Shown here: positions 40,727 through 49,847 of the stretch, one piece after another
How positions within the stretch are numbered: the first letter of the stretch is position 1
Layout: the number at the start of each line of letters is the position of its first letter
Assembly (NCBI RefSeq): GCF_002115825.1
Contig: NZ_JFJZ01000003.1
Location: forward strand, 227,739-291,738
Direction: 5' to 3'
Origin: Thalassospira sp. MCCC 1A01428
GTDB taxonomy: Bacteria > Pseudomonadota > Alphaproteobacteria > Rhodospirillales > Thalassospiraceae
Length of the DNA stretch: 64,000 nt
The notes under the pieces: generated by a model
What the model was told of the DNA's origin: nothing
Database searches by the model: none
Seen by the model: only the letters and a program-made list of their open reading frames with translations
Program-made: the position numbers and the translations under genes

Positions 40727-41806
40727 TTACGAGGCGTTCGCTTTGGCGTAATCTTCGGGGGAAAGACCCATCTGCTTGCAGACAGCCAGATCCGCATCAT
40801 TCAGGCCGTTGCCATCCGTTGCTTTCTTTTCCGGGGCCTTGCCTGCCGTCTGAAGCCCCTTTAAGGCCGCAAGCGGGGCCGCGTCCGCCAGATGCGATTT
40901 CAAAACCGCAACGGTCTGGCCGCGCAGCCAGTCAGCTGTCGCCTTACCGGCAATGCGGCCATCGGCAACACCTTCTTCAATAAGGCGGTCCCGCTCGCTT
41001 TCTTCACCACTTGCCTTCAGCACGGCCAACTGGGCTTTCAGTTCGTCATAGACCGGCTGGGGAACACCCACAGCCGGTGCGGCTTTCAACGCGGCAATCG
41101 CCGGTTTGGCGTCCTCTCCGTCTTTCAGGCCAAGCTCGGCCCGCAGGGCGGCCATCTGGTCATTGCCGGTTTTCAGGGCCGCAACCGCCTTGATGGCATT
41201 GGCTTCGGTGGTGTCTTCGGGAAGCCCAAGGGCTTCGAGCAGGATTTTGAGGTCCATCTCATCGGTCTCCGTTTGGGAATGTTCGATATCAAAGGGAAGG
41301 GCCGCACGGGCTGCCGCTAGCGCCCGCTGATCCAGCCCGTGAATGGCCGGGGTGTTCGTCAGTGCAATTTGCAACAGGTCAAGCGGGGTGCCGCTCCCGT
41401 CATAGGGAAAGACCGGCGACAGATACAAATATTCATCCGCATCGACCATCGCCTGTGCCGCAGCTGTCCATTTGACCGCGCCATAAAGGCCGTCTTCACG
41501 CCATTCCAGCGTTTTCGGGTCAACCCAGCCCGCCGCAGGGGCCGGTTTCCCGTTTTGTGCCGACATCAGGGTCTGGTGTTCGTAATCGATCACGATATTG
41601 GTCGAACGGTTTTGCGCATTTGCGATCAGCACAGCAGCCGATGCCTGGTCAAGATGCCACGGCCCCTGACCAGACATTGCCCCGCGCGGAGCGGAGAATG
41701 TGCCCGCAGGCATCAGACGCTTTAAATCACCCTGCGTCCGGTCAAGCGACACGGCACAAATGGCGATCTTCGGCATATGTTTTTTGGATAGCTGATGCGT
41801 TTTCAT
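40727..41806 (-). CDS. Mu I-like head maturation protease with scaffold region
   Basis: About 359 residues. The N-terminal part matches the Mu I protease family (IVIDYEHQTLMSAQNGKPAP, AAGWVDPKTLEWREDGLYG, YLYLSPVFPYD). The C-terminal ~150 residues are helical and charged, as in the scaffold (Mu gpZ) made from the same gene. The start is uncertain: 41806 (MKTHQ), 41776 (MPKIA) and 41836 are all in frame with weak ribosome sites. Confidence 0.88.
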   Translation of the reverse strand: MKTHQLSKKHMPKIAICAVSLDRTQGDLKRLMPAGTFSAPRGAMSGQGPWHLDQASAAVLIANAQNRSTNIVIDYEHQTLMSAQNGKPAPAAGWVDPKTLEWREDGLYGAVKWTAAAQAMVDADEYLYLSPVFPYDGSGTPLDLLQIALTNTPAIHGLDQRALAAARAALPFDIEHSQTETDEMDLKILLEALGLPEDTTEANAIKAVAALKTGNDQMAALRAELGLKDGEDAKPAIAALKAAPAVGVPQPVYDELKAQLAVLKASGEESERDRLIEEGVADGRIAGKATADWLRGQTVAVLKSHLADAAPLAALKGLQTAGKAPEKKATDGNGLNDADLAVCKQMGLSPEDYAKANAS

Positions 41807-42106
41807 GCCGACATCTTCGGTCAAACGCGCACAGGTCATAAGGGCGTAAGGTTGCGCCCTCAATGCCGGTTTTGATGATTTTGGGGAAAGTGCCTTTCAA
41901 GGCAGGACTGACGCTACCCCGGATCGCCCTTTAACGCAAGACCGCCAAACAGGAGCGAACCCGACCGCCCCTTGAAGTTTAAGAGGCATTTAAGAGGTTT
42001 TAAGAGCTATATCAGGCGACGCACCCGCTTTCAGAGCCACAACGGGGCAGCTTTAATGCCAAAACGCACCACGGGCGAAAAATCGGAACGCTGGTCAGAG
42101 ATGTTG
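41807..42106 (-). promoter_or_regulatory. Intergenic region before the protease-capsid operon, probable late promoter
   Basis: About 300 bp without a gene. On the plus strand TTTAAGAG occurs at 41978-41985, 41989-41996 and 41999-42006, that is every 10-11 bp, one DNA turn. Phased repeats like these are usual sites for an activator ahead of a promoter. It is the largest gap in the late region. Confidence 0.5.
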
Positions 42107-42553
42107 TTAAAGCCCGATATAGTCCTTCACAATATCCTCAATCACCGAAATATCTTCGGACGAAAAGCCCAGCCAGGTGCGCGCCGGGATGCCGCGATCC
42201 TCGTCGCCAAATTGCTGGGTCGCGCCGTAAATCCGGTCGGTGCCAAATGCCAGCTCATTACCCGTGATCTGATAGCGCAGCAAATCGCGTAAATCGCCGC
42301 TTTCAATCAGAATGCCGCGATCACGGCCTTTGCGCTGCTTGCGCTTTACAGTCGATGCCTTCAGGGGCTTCCACGGCTCGCCGTCGGGCGATGTCTGGTG
42401 ATCCCAGCGTTCGCGATGCGCCAGATCAAGATATTCACCAATATCTGCCAATAACGGGGCAAGGTTTTCACCGCGCGCAATCAACTGCCGAAACCGCCTT
42501 TGGGCTTCGCGGTCATCCAGTGTGAAGTCAAACTCTAAACTTGCCCCGGCCAT
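42107..42553 (-). CDS. Phage virion morphogenesis protein (Mu gpG-like)
   Basis: 148 residues: FRQLIARGENLAPLLADIGE, RWDHQTSPDGEPWKPLKAST, ILIESGDLRDLLRYQI and YGATQQFGDE are the family hallmarks. In Mu, gpG is a tail-completion/head-tail assembly protein. It comes right after the MuF gene, in the Mu order. AGGAG precedes the ATG. Confidence 0.92.
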   Translation of the reverse strand: MAGASLEFDFTLDDREAQRRFRQLIARGENLAPLLADIGEYLDLAHRERWDHQTSPDGEPWKPLKASTVKRKQRKGRDRGILIESGDLRDLLRYQITGNELAFGTDRIYGATQQFGDEDRGIPARTWLGFSSEDISVIEDIVKDYIGL

Positions 42554-42656
42554 GTCTGTCTCCTATAATTAATCCAGCGCCATAGGGCAGGCAGTCTCTG
42601 ACCAGACCACCAATCCCATGCTCTGGCGAACCACGACGGGTCAGCGCCGTGGTTTC

Positions 42657-43901
42657 TTATTGCCCGCGCCGATAAAGCCTGACACCGGCCCTGAAGGCGT
42701 CAATATGCTCGTCGTCGGTTTGAAACGTCGTCACACCGGCCCAGCCATCGCGGCCCCATTCAAACACTGCAATACCGGGCTGGGCTTCGCCCTCAATCAT
42801 GAAGCTGGCGATGTAGCGACGCCGTAAAACCGGTTTATCCGTCGCACCGTGAAATTCACCTGCCACCCATATCTCGTCAGGCTCTTTAATCGCTCTGGCC
42901 AGCATCGGCAAAAACCGGGCGCGGTCGCGCTTGCCGACTTTCAGCTTGCCTGTGCCAGGATGACGAAACAGCGCATCGGAAATCGCCAAAGGTTCACCCG
43001 CTGCATCCTTGAAGACCTTGGGGGTATCAAGCGTTGCGCCAAATTCCTTCAAAAAGCTGTCAATATAAGCCTCCGGTGCCAGACCATTCTCCAACAACGC
43101 ACCGGTAAAATCCTGCGCATCGGGTAAGGCATCAACCGCACCCCGGTCCGGGAAGTGCCGACCGGGGACAGATTTCAACGGCTGCTCAATCTCGGGCGGC
43201 GACATCGATCTTACGCGCCCCGCACCGGGCCGATGTTCAAACCCCGGATCAATCCCTTCAGGTAAAGTCACCTCACGCGGACTGGGACCATTCACACCAA
43301 TGGTTTTATCCACCATCGGAATATCAGGGGCCTGCTCCATCACGGTCAGCCCCATGCGCTCCACATCGCGGGCAGAAATCGCAAATTTCTTGCAGGTACA
43401 GCCCCAACCATTTTGCGGCGACCAGGTATCCCAGAACGGATCATCAAGCGGAATAACCCAGCCATCCTTTGCCAGATGATGTGGGCGCGGATCAGATGAT
43501 CCGCCGTGCCGGTAAAGCCCATAAGGGCGGCGCGCGCGCAATTCGGGGTCCGCCATCTGCGCTTCGCGCCCCGCATGATAAGACTGGCGCAGATTGGTTT
43601 CATAAATCACGCGCGTCCGCCAGTTGCGGCCCCCTTTGTAATCCCAGCCATGCCGGGCGACAATCTCGTCAAAATCCTTGCGAAACTGCGCGATGGTCAG
43701 GCCGCCCTCAATCATTCTGGCGATGGATTGTTGCAGATCCTCGACCAGCGCCATCTTGCTCGCCCCGGCCACCATAAAGCCGTGATCATGCTCTCCTGCA
43801 TAAAGGTCAGTCCAGGTCCTGGTCGGCATGGCCAGCTTGGATCGAAAAAAATCGATCTGCTGTTTAAAGGGAACGCTGCCATACTGCGCCGATGACGCCA
43901 T
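42657..43901 (-). CDS. MuF-like head protein with fused C-terminal PBECR-type nuclease domain
   Basis: 414 residues. Residues 1-210 are the MuF head-morphogenesis domain (RTRVIYETNLRQSYHAGREA, WSPQNGWGCTCKKFAISARD). After a linker, residues ~265-414 look like a PBECR2-type domain: EPLAISDALFRHPGTGKLKV, RARFLPMLARAIKEPDEIW, RRRYIASFM, and a closing DAFRAGVRLYRRGQ. PBECR domains belong to the barnase/EndoU/colicin/RelE nuclease group and are known as toxin tips on MuF proteins. No immunity gene is obvious next to it. Confidence 0.88.
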   Translation of the reverse strand: MASSAQYGSVPFKQQIDFFRSKLAMPTRTWTDLYAGEHDHGFMVAGASKMALVEDLQQSIARMIEGGLTIAQFRKDFDEIVARHGWDYKGGRNWRTRVIYETNLRQSYHAGREAQMADPELRARRPYGLYRHGGSSDPRPHHLAKDGWVIPLDDPFWDTWSPQNGWGCTCKKFAISARDVERMGLTVMEQAPDIPMVDKTIGVNGPSPREVTLPEGIDPGFEHRPGAGRVRSMSPPEIEQPLKSVPGRHFPDRGAVDALPDAQDFTGALLENGLAPEAYIDSFLKEFGATLDTPKVFKDAAGEPLAISDALFRHPGTGKLKVGKRDRARFLPMLARAIKEPDEIWVAGEFHGATDKPVLRRRYIASFMIEGEAQPGIAVFEWGRDGWAGVTTFQTDDEHIDAFRAGVRLYRRGQ

Positions 43902-43902
43902 G

Positions 43903-45498
43903 CTAGAGCCCCTCCATCAGATCAAAGCGCCCTGCCAGATGTGCCGCCGCCATTGCCTCGGCCAGCGCATCAGCAAGGCTTCCCGTATCAAGCTCGGCGG
44001 TCATTTCCACCAGCCGGTCACGTAAGGCCTCAAGGCTATCGGCCTCATCCACAACCTTGCGGATCTGCTCGATCCAGCCCGCTGTCGGATCGTCCTTTAG
44101 CGCGGTCTCGATTTGCCCTGATACCGCATCGCTGGAAAGCGCAGTACCAGACTTCAGTGCCGCAATTCGCGTCGCCGCAACATCGGTTTTATCAGCCGGG
44201 GTGGTTTCACCCGGGGCGAAGGGCGCAGGCTTCGCTTTTGCCTGCAAAACCTCGTCCTCATCCGTCGCAGTCGGAATGCCGGTTTTTTCATGCACCCACC
44301 ACATCGGGATCTTCATGCCCATATCAACAAAGGTTGGTAATGTGTCTGACAGCGCCTTGTAATCCTCGGTTTCGTCGGTATCGAGCCAGAATTTCGGCGC
44401 GCGGCGCAAATCCTCGATGCCGAAATTAAGCGCTGCCATCGGCCACAAAATATCGCGCCGGATCGTCCCGGCATATTGCCGCACGTCAGACCGGATCAGG
44501 CTGTTTAAGCCCCGCTCATGCACATTACCCAGTGCATTGGTATTGGTCCCTTCGCCGGTACCACTGGTCAGCGTCCCACCTAGAATAACCTTGGCCTTGG
44601 CCCGTTCGCACCAATCGAGCATCGCCTGGTAAACATCGGCACGACCTTCGGCAGCATTTAAAAAATCAATCTTCATGCCTTCGGGGATGATGCCCGCTGC
44701 CGACCGGCCAAGGCTGGTCACAGCCCGCAAAAGAGCGGCTTTTTCCGCATTGGTTGCCCCGCGCGGATATTCCCCGATCCGCGCAGGCAACCCGTAAATT
44801 TCCAGCAATTGCGCCAGATCGCCCAGCGCGTAATTCTGAAATAAATACGGCCATGCCAGCATCCGGTGCAGCCCGGTGCGCGCCACATAACCCGGTTTGG
44901 CGCGATGCCGGTGCGACACCCAGCCTAATGGCCACAACTGCGCTTCATCATTCTGAAGGCCCTTGATCACGATCCTGTTCTGATCATATTGATCAAGCGC
45001 GAACCAGCCATGCGGGCGCAATACGGGCTGGCAAATTCGCCGCGCCGTTCCTTCACGGTCCCACGGCAGTTCCAGTTGTGCCCAGCCATGCCCGACCGCC
45101 GATCCCATATCGCCAATCAGATCCTCTACCTCAATGCCACTAAACACCTCCGAACAAAACTCGGTGGCTTTGGTTTCTGCGGCAGATGCGCCGTCCGGTG
45201 CCGAAATCTGCCATTCGAGCTCGGACGCCGCCTGGCGACGCTTGGCCATATCCGCACCGATCTGCGGGTCTTTTTCCTCCATATCCTCAAACAGCTCGGA
45301 CTGTGCTGCCAGATCGCCCTGTTCGGCGGCTTCTAAAATGCGGTGCAGCTTGTCTGGCGTCAGCCCTTTGGAGGGGTGATTGGCAAATTCCTGTTTAAGC
45401 TGGCCAACCCGCGCCTCGGCATCGGACTGCAACTCATTTAATGCAGGTTCCTTGACGTTCGGCTTGATGAGTTTCTTTGTTTTCTTGTTGCGCTTCAT
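43903..45498 (-). CDS. Portal protein (Mu gp29-like, DUF935)
   Basis: 531 residues. The DUF935 pattern is clear: LDKLHRILEAAEQGDLAAQS-like start, DPQIGADMAKRRQAASELEW, and IEVEDLIGDMGSAVGHGWAQ. The basic N-terminal tail MKRNKKTKKL is usual. Forms the dodecameric DNA gate at one head vertex. Two bases separate it from the MuF gene. Confidence 0.94.
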   Translation of the reverse strand: MKRNKKTKKLIKPNVKEPALNELQSDAEARVGQLKQEFANHPSKGLTPDKLHRILEAAEQGDLAAQSELFEDMEEKDPQIGADMAKRRQAASELEWQISAPDGASAAETKATEFCSEVFSGIEVEDLIGDMGSAVGHGWAQLELPWDREGTARRICQPVLRPHGWFALDQYDQNRIVIKGLQNDEAQLWPLGWVSHRHRAKPGYVARTGLHRMLAWPYLFQNYALGDLAQLLEIYGLPARIGEYPRGATNAEKAALLRAVTSLGRSAAGIIPEGMKIDFLNAAEGRADVYQAMLDWCERAKAKVILGGTLTSGTGEGTNTNALGNVHERGLNSLIRSDVRQYAGTIRRDILWPMAALNFGIEDLRRAPKFWLDTDETEDYKALSDTLPTFVDMGMKIPMWWVHEKTGIPTATDEDEVLQAKAKPAPFAPGETTPADKTDVAATRIAALKSGTALSSDAVSGQIETALKDDPTAGWIEQIRKVVDEADSLEALRDRLVEMTAELDTGSLADALAEAMAAAHLAGRFDLMEGL

Positions 45499-45509
45499 CT
45501 GTCGTCTCC

Positions 45510-47084
45510 TTACCAGGCACCCGATGCAGCAAAACCTTCGTCAGCGTCATCGTCGAGTTCGTCATCGTCATGCACGCCTGAGCGACCAAACGGCCCGCCT
45601 TTGGGCGCTGACGTAAATTCTATCGGCGCACTTTCCCCATCGGCGGCACTGTCCGCCATTGCCAGGGCAATCGCCGCATCTCCGTGGCGGTTTTTGTTAT
45701 CGCCGGTTTTGGCATCGGGAATTTTGGGAATGCCTTTAATCACCTGAATCGCGCGCACGTCATCAACCACATCGCGATCACGCGGGATCAAAATCAAATC
45801 ATCTTCAAAGCGCGCCTTGAATTTTGGCATCACATCGAGATACCAGGCCTGACTGATCATCACCGCCTCGATGCGCGATGCGCCATAGCGGTAAACCGCC
45901 TGTTCAGCCAGATATTGCCCATTGCCGCGCGCATCAAGCCGACCGGCGCGCAAACGCGGCAACCGGTCAACAATATAAAACAGGATCTGCTCCTGGGATC
46001 GAAACGGCACATTGCGCAACTCAACCAGAAACGGCACCACACGCTTTAACGCCGGTTTTATTGCCATTGGTGCAATAACAGTCAAATCGCCAGACCGGCC
46101 AAAATCCTCGCCAAACACATGCTCATCTGTCGGATCAAGGGTGGCGAGCACGGGGGCAAGATACTGTTCGCACCATGCTGCCACCTCGATATCGCGTTGT
46201 GCTTCCACCAACAGATTAAAGGCGTCATCCCCGTCAAACCGGATAACCGGCGCGTCATGCATGCGGCTTTCAATCAGGGTGCGTGATAAATAAGCCCCGC
46301 CGCCTGATTTCGGCACGCAGTAGTATTCCTCAAACGCATCTTCGCGCGATGCGGTCCCGGCCAGCAGCTTTTTCTTCCATGCCTGTTCGGCCTGCGGGCT
46401 CCACTCGACACCCCGGATCTGACAGATGCGCTGGTAAAGACCCTGTTCGCAAGCATCGTCCAGGGTAATACGATGAATACTGTAGGGCTTCTTTCCCGCG
46501 CGCGTGTCCTCGATTAGTTCGTTAAACAGATGCTCGACACCGTTATGCGTCGAAATAATGCGGATCTTCGATCCCCACATCGTCAACGCGAGGGCCGCTT
46601 TCAGCACCTCGTCCAGATGATCGTGGAAAGCCGCCTCGTCGATCGTCACATTGCCCTGGCGACCACGCAGATTGCTGGGGAGTGACGACAGCGCCTGAAT
46701 TTTGAAACCGCTGGCGAACCGGATATTGAAGGTCAGGATATCCTTGTCACCATCCTTCAGAACCTCTTCCTCGATCTCGCCAGCCGCCTGATCGAATGCC
46801 TTGGCCCACATCGCACAGGCATCGATAAACTCGACTGCCATATCGCGGCCCGAACCGACATAGAAATGGTTGTCGCCACCGGCTTTCTTTGATGCCCCTG
46901 CGGTTAAAACCGCGTCGGCGGCTTCCGCCCAGGTCAAACCGGTTCGGCGCGATTTTTCGGCAATCTTGATTTCGGCTTTATCGGCAATCCAGTCGCGCTG
47001 ATATTTCAGCAACACCTCATCCGGATTAAAGACGGAAGGATCGAATGCCACTGGTTCCAGACGGGTTTCTGCCAGTTCCATCAT
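45510..47084 (-). CDS. Terminase large subunit (Mu gp28-like)
   Basis: 524 residues. The ATPase P-loop variant of this group is AEKSRRTGLTWAEAADAVL, followed by GRQGNVTIDEAAFHDHLDEV (Walker B DEAAF) and the C-terminal nuclease domain with HVFGEDFGRSGDLTVIAPM. It cuts and pumps phage DNA into heads. Mu-type phages package from the phage left end into flanking host DNA by headful. Confidence 0.95.
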   Translation of the reverse strand: MMELAETRLEPVAFDPSVFNPDEVLLKYQRDWIADKAEIKIAEKSRRTGLTWAEAADAVLTAGASKKAGGDNHFYVGSGRDMAVEFIDACAMWAKAFDQAAGEIEEEVLKDGDKDILTFNIRFASGFKIQALSSLPSNLRGRQGNVTIDEAAFHDHLDEVLKAALALTMWGSKIRIISTHNGVEHLFNELIEDTRAGKKPYSIHRITLDDACEQGLYQRICQIRGVEWSPQAEQAWKKKLLAGTASREDAFEEYYCVPKSGGGAYLSRTLIESRMHDAPVIRFDGDDAFNLLVEAQRDIEVAAWCEQYLAPVLATLDPTDEHVFGEDFGRSGDLTVIAPMAIKPALKRVVPFLVELRNVPFRSQEQILFYIVDRLPRLRAGRLDARGNGQYLAEQAVYRYGASRIEAVMISQAWYLDVMPKFKARFEDDLILIPRDRDVVDDVRAIQVIKGIPKIPDAKTGDNKNRHGDAAIALAMADSAADGESAPIEFTSAPKGGPFGRSGVHDDDELDDDADEGFAASGAW

Positions 47085-47089
47085 TTCAC

Positions 47090-47647
47090 CTAATTACTTA
47101 CGCCAAGGATCTCGGCCTTGATGGCACTGACAGCTTCTTTTGACAGCCCTTTGGCGGTTTTCGCCGCAACCTTCTCGACCATGTCAGCCGCGCGTTTGCG
47201 TTCCTCGGCGGCAATGTGTTCGCGCAGCCTGGTCTCAAAATCCTGATCATTGCGCAAAGCCTTGCCAAGGTCGGCCAGCCCTTTACCAAGCATCATGACA
47301 TCCTTGGTCTCAAGGTCAGCTTCCTCGTCTTGCAGCTTCATCAGCAAATCAAACACCATCGACCTGGTCATTTCGACCAGCAGGCGACCTTGCTTGCCCT
47401 GAATAGCGGACTCGCCCAGTTCAGTCGCAATCGCCTCGGTAATCTGGCGCGATTCCCGCAGCCGTGCCGCAACCCGTTCAAAGTTTTTACTATATCTGCC
47501 GACCGAGGATCGTGAGATTTCGTAATCGCGCTTCGCCAGCCATTCGACCAGACTGTCAATCGAGCACCGACCCGTCGCCATCAAATGCCGAAAATCCTTC
47601 AAGTCATCCTGCGACAACTCGGTTTCAATCTTTGATTTAACCGCCAT
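47090..47647 (-). CDS. Terminase small subunit (Mu gp27-like, DUF3486)
   Basis: 185 residues with the DUF3486 pattern: SIDSLVEWLAKRDYEISRSS then VGRYSKNFE (HTH), and a helical C-terminal half. It recognises the packaging start and recruits the large subunit, whose gene starts 6 bp later. Confidence 0.9.
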   Translation of the reverse strand: MAVKSKIETELSQDDLKDFRHLMATGRCSIDSLVEWLAKRDYEISRSSVGRYSKNFERVAARLRESRQITEAIATELGESAIQGKQGRLLVEMTRSMVFDLLMKLQDEEADLETKDVMMLGKGLADLGKALRNDQDFETRLREHIAAEERKRAADMVEKVAAKTAKGLSKEAVSAIKAEILGVSN

Positions 47648-47649
47648 GA

Positions 47650-47949
47650 TCAGGCCCCCGGACCGGGCCGCGCGATCCCGGCCACCTGTACCCGGCCAGC
47701 GGCGACATCAAGGCCGCGCTGGGTAATAGTGGCGGCATGCACAGTGGTGGAAATCTCGTCAACAGTAACCATACCCATATCGCGCAACCACGCGTAATCC
47801 CCGCGCACCATGTCGCGCGAACATCCGAACCCGAAATGCTCAACCACCGAATGCATCACGCTATCATTGGCGGAATAGCCGTTTTCTTCGGCAAGGTACC
47901 GCAAGATGGTCAGGCGGCGCTTTTCGGCAACAAAATCACGGTAGCTCAC
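47650..47949 (-). CDS. Mu gp26-like winged-helix protein (VpaChn25_0724 family)
   Basis: 99 residues. LTILRYLAEENGYSANDSVM, DYAWLRDMGMVTVDE and ITQRGLDVAAGRVQVAGIAR are hallmarks of this family, always found just before the small terminase gene in Mu-like phages. A winged-helix DNA-binding fold is predicted; its role is unknown. Confidence 0.85.
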   Translation of the reverse strand: MSYRDFVAEKRRLTILRYLAEENGYSANDSVMHSVVEHFGFGCSRDMVRGDYAWLRDMGMVTVDEISTTVHAATITQRGLDVAAGRVQVAGIARPGPGA

Positions 47950-48347
47950 GGCATGCCTCCCTTCGCATTCAGCAGATAGGTTTCAACACGATCAAGAACA
48001 CGTTCGACCCGTTTCTGGTTTTCGGCATCCGCCTCAACACGCTGCACGATCCCGCCCAACCGCCCCGACAGCCGTTCGATTGCAATGCTTAATTCATGAA
48101 ACTCCGACTGCGATGGCACGCCAGCAAACCGGCTCTCCATCAAATTGACCTTGTCTGTCGCATGATCAATCCTCATGCCGATGTCGCCGAGGTCGCGCGA
48201 AAACACGTCTGCCAGCTTTTTCATGTCAGCTTCAAAATCCTCGCGTGTGACGAACCGCTTTTTAAGCGACCAGCCCGTCCAGGCAAAAAATCCTTGCAAC
48301 ACCAACACGCACGCCCAGCCATAATTCGATAGCATTTCCAGCGTCAC
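47946..48347 (-). CDS. Mu gp25-like protein (DUF2730), membrane anchor plus coiled coil
   Basis: 133 residues with one N-terminal membrane segment (WACVLVLQGFFAWTGWSL) and a long coiled coil. This arrangement is that of DUF2730 and also of an Rz-like spanin, and Mu carries it in the same place. 4-bp overlap with the next gene. Confidence 0.78.
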   Translation of the reverse strand: MTLEMLSNYGWACVLVLQGFFAWTGWSLKKRFVTREDFEADMKKLADVFSRDLGDIGMRIDHATDKVNLMESRFAGVPSQSEFHELSIAIERLSGRLGGIVQRVEADAENQKRVERVLDRVETYLLNAKGGMP

Positions 48348-48553
48348 AACCGGCTCCCTGTTTCCAATTCACTTTGACACCCAATACAGCGCAATGCCCC
48401 GCGCAGGGCCTTGCGCCGCGCATCTGGTATCGGCTCCCCGCATTCCACACAGTTTTCCAAAACCAGTTCGGCAGCCCGTATCCGGTGACAGGCCAGCGAT
48501 TGCGTGCGCAGCCGGTATTCAAGCTCCTGCGCGTCATCAACGATGTCCCCCAT
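48344..48553 (-). CDS. TraR/DksA-type C4 zinc-finger protein
   Basis: 69 residues with a C4 zinc site, C-V-E-C ... C-I-G-C, framed by CGEPIPDARRKAL, as in short TraR/DksA proteins. Such proteins bind the RNA polymerase secondary channel and alter promoter choice. They are common between the lysis and terminase genes of Mu-like phages. GGAGGAA stands before the ATG at 48553. Confidence 0.88.
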   Translation of the reverse strand: MGDIVDDAQELEYRLRTQSLACHRIRAAELVLENCVECGEPIPDARRKALRGALRCIGCQSELETGSRL

Positions 48554-49176
48554 CACTTCCTCCACGCCTTGATCACGCTCGCCACACCTTCGCTGGCCGC
48601 TGCAACAGTGGCCGCGCTGGCATCCAGTGGCCGACCGGCGCGAATTTCCGCCTCAATCGCCTTGTCGCGTTCCCGGCAGCCCATGTATTTTTTAATCACG
48701 CTTACACAGGCCCAAAAGGCCCCCAGCGCCGGTGCCCAGATCATTTCCGCAACGGGTTTTGCCTCGGCAATGCTGGCCCATACCGAAAAGCCCGGCAGCT
48801 GATAACCAAAATAAAACCCGCCGATTTTCATCGCCCAATCGGCGACTGCGAGAAAAAACAGCGCCGAAATTGCATAACCAAACAGGCGAATAACCCCCAT
48901 CGCCTGCAGGGCAATCTGCGGGCGGGCCGTGGCGCGCACATGGTCGGCATCGCCTGCGGTCAGGTTCATAAACCGCTGGGTGTCGAACTGCTGAAGCTGA
49001 ATGACGCTGGCAATGATGCGGTCGCGCTGCTCAGGCGGCAGTGCATCAACCTGTTGTGATAACTCCTGCGCGGTCTCCCCGGCATCATCGCTGCCGGTGA
49101 CCGCATTATAAACCGCGCGCGCCCCGTCAAACAGGGCGGGTGCGGCGGTTAAGGCAGCAAGCAAAGCCCCCATCAT
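48553..49176 (-). CDS. Holin of the 3-TM type
   Basis: 207 residues. ALPPEQRDRIIASVIQLQQ and ARPQIALQAMGVIRLFGYAI resemble the 'holin of 3TMs, for gene-transfer release' family. Hydrophobic segments lie around residues 1-15, 95-115 and 140-165. It follows the muramidase gene, making a lysis cassette. Confidence 0.8.
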   Translation of the reverse strand: MMGALLAALTAAPALFDGARAVYNAVTGSDDAGETAQELSQQVDALPPEQRDRIIASVIQLQQFDTQRFMNLTAGDADHVRATARPQIALQAMGVIRLFGYAISALFFLAVADWAMKIGGFYFGYQLPGFSVWASIAEAKPVAEMIWAPALGAFWACVSVIKKYMGCRERDKAIEAEIRAGRPLDASAATVAAASEGVASVIKAWRK

Positions 49177-49180
49177 CCCC

Positions 49181-49741
49181 TCACGCGTAAGCGCGGCTTA
49201 ACCAGCCGCCGCGATATTTTTCAAATTTCGGCTTGGCAATAATCAACCCGCGATAAAACCCGGCAGTTTCAGAGCGAAACGCCGTCATCGCCCCCCACTG
49301 GTCAACGTCAAACAAAACCCGTTTGGTCAGGGGGCCAATCACACCATCATCAGGGATGTTTTCGCCACACGCGCGACAGGCACGTTGCAGCAACTTATGT
49401 GCTTGCAACGCCCCCATATTGACAGCCAGGTCAAAAACCTTGGGGGCAATACCGCCCGGCAGGCTGTCATAGCCATATTTCGCCCACCAGTTGTCATGGT
49501 AGATCGTGATCGCGGTTTCACGCGGCATCTGGCGCATGTCATCGGCATCGACATCGCCGTCACGGTCAAAATCGAAATCATTAAACCCGTCATGATCCAG
49601 ATCGATCTCGCCCAGCGAGATCAGATAACGCAGCGAAATCCCGTAGCGGGTCGCCCCGCCGGGATCGGTGGCGTCATTAACAAAACCGCCCTCATGCAAA
49701 AGGACGGTTTTAACAGCCTCTGAAAAGGTTCTGGAATACAT
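49181..49741 (-). CDS. Endolysin: GH108-type N-acetylmuramidase with EF-hand-like insert
   Basis: 186 residues. The catalytic signature is LLHEGGFVNDATDPGGATRY, with E17 the likely acid, and AITIYHDNWWAKYGYDSLPG continues the family. Between them residues 47-68 hold two DxDxDG loops (DLDHDGFNDFD and DFDRDGDVDADD), as in dockerin/EF-hand calcium sites. The C-terminal part is a peptidoglycan-binding-3-like region. No signal peptide, so it needs the holin to reach the wall. Confidence 0.88.
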   Translation of the reverse strand: MYSRTFSEAVKTVLLHEGGFVNDATDPGGATRYGISLRYLISLGEIDLDHDGFNDFDFDRDGDVDADDMRQMPRETAITIYHDNWWAKYGYDSLPGGIAPKVFDLAVNMGALQAHKLLQRACRACGENIPDDGVIGPLTKRVLFDVDQWGAMTAFRSETAGFYRGLIIAKPKFEKYRGGWLSRAYA

Positions 49742-49798
49742 GAAATCCCGCTCCAACAATGTTGAAAGCAGGATGCGCGATCCGCTTAAATCATATCA

Positions 49799-49817
49799 GG
49801 GCGCAACACTTGCGCCC
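49799..49817 (-). terminator. Hairpin between Mor-like gene and lysis genes
   Basis: GGGCGCAA, loop CAC, TTGCGCCC: a perfect 8-bp stem, no T-run. It lies at the border between the regulatory/early block and the late block, so it may stop early transcription or shape the late leader. Confidence 0.4.
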
Positions 49818-49847
49818 CTGACAGTTGCGGAATTTTGGTACGGGATT

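Noticed and set aside
41971..42010. CRISPR array
   Set aside because: The repeats are 8 bases long at 10-11-bp spacing, far too short, with no spacers or cas genes in the window.
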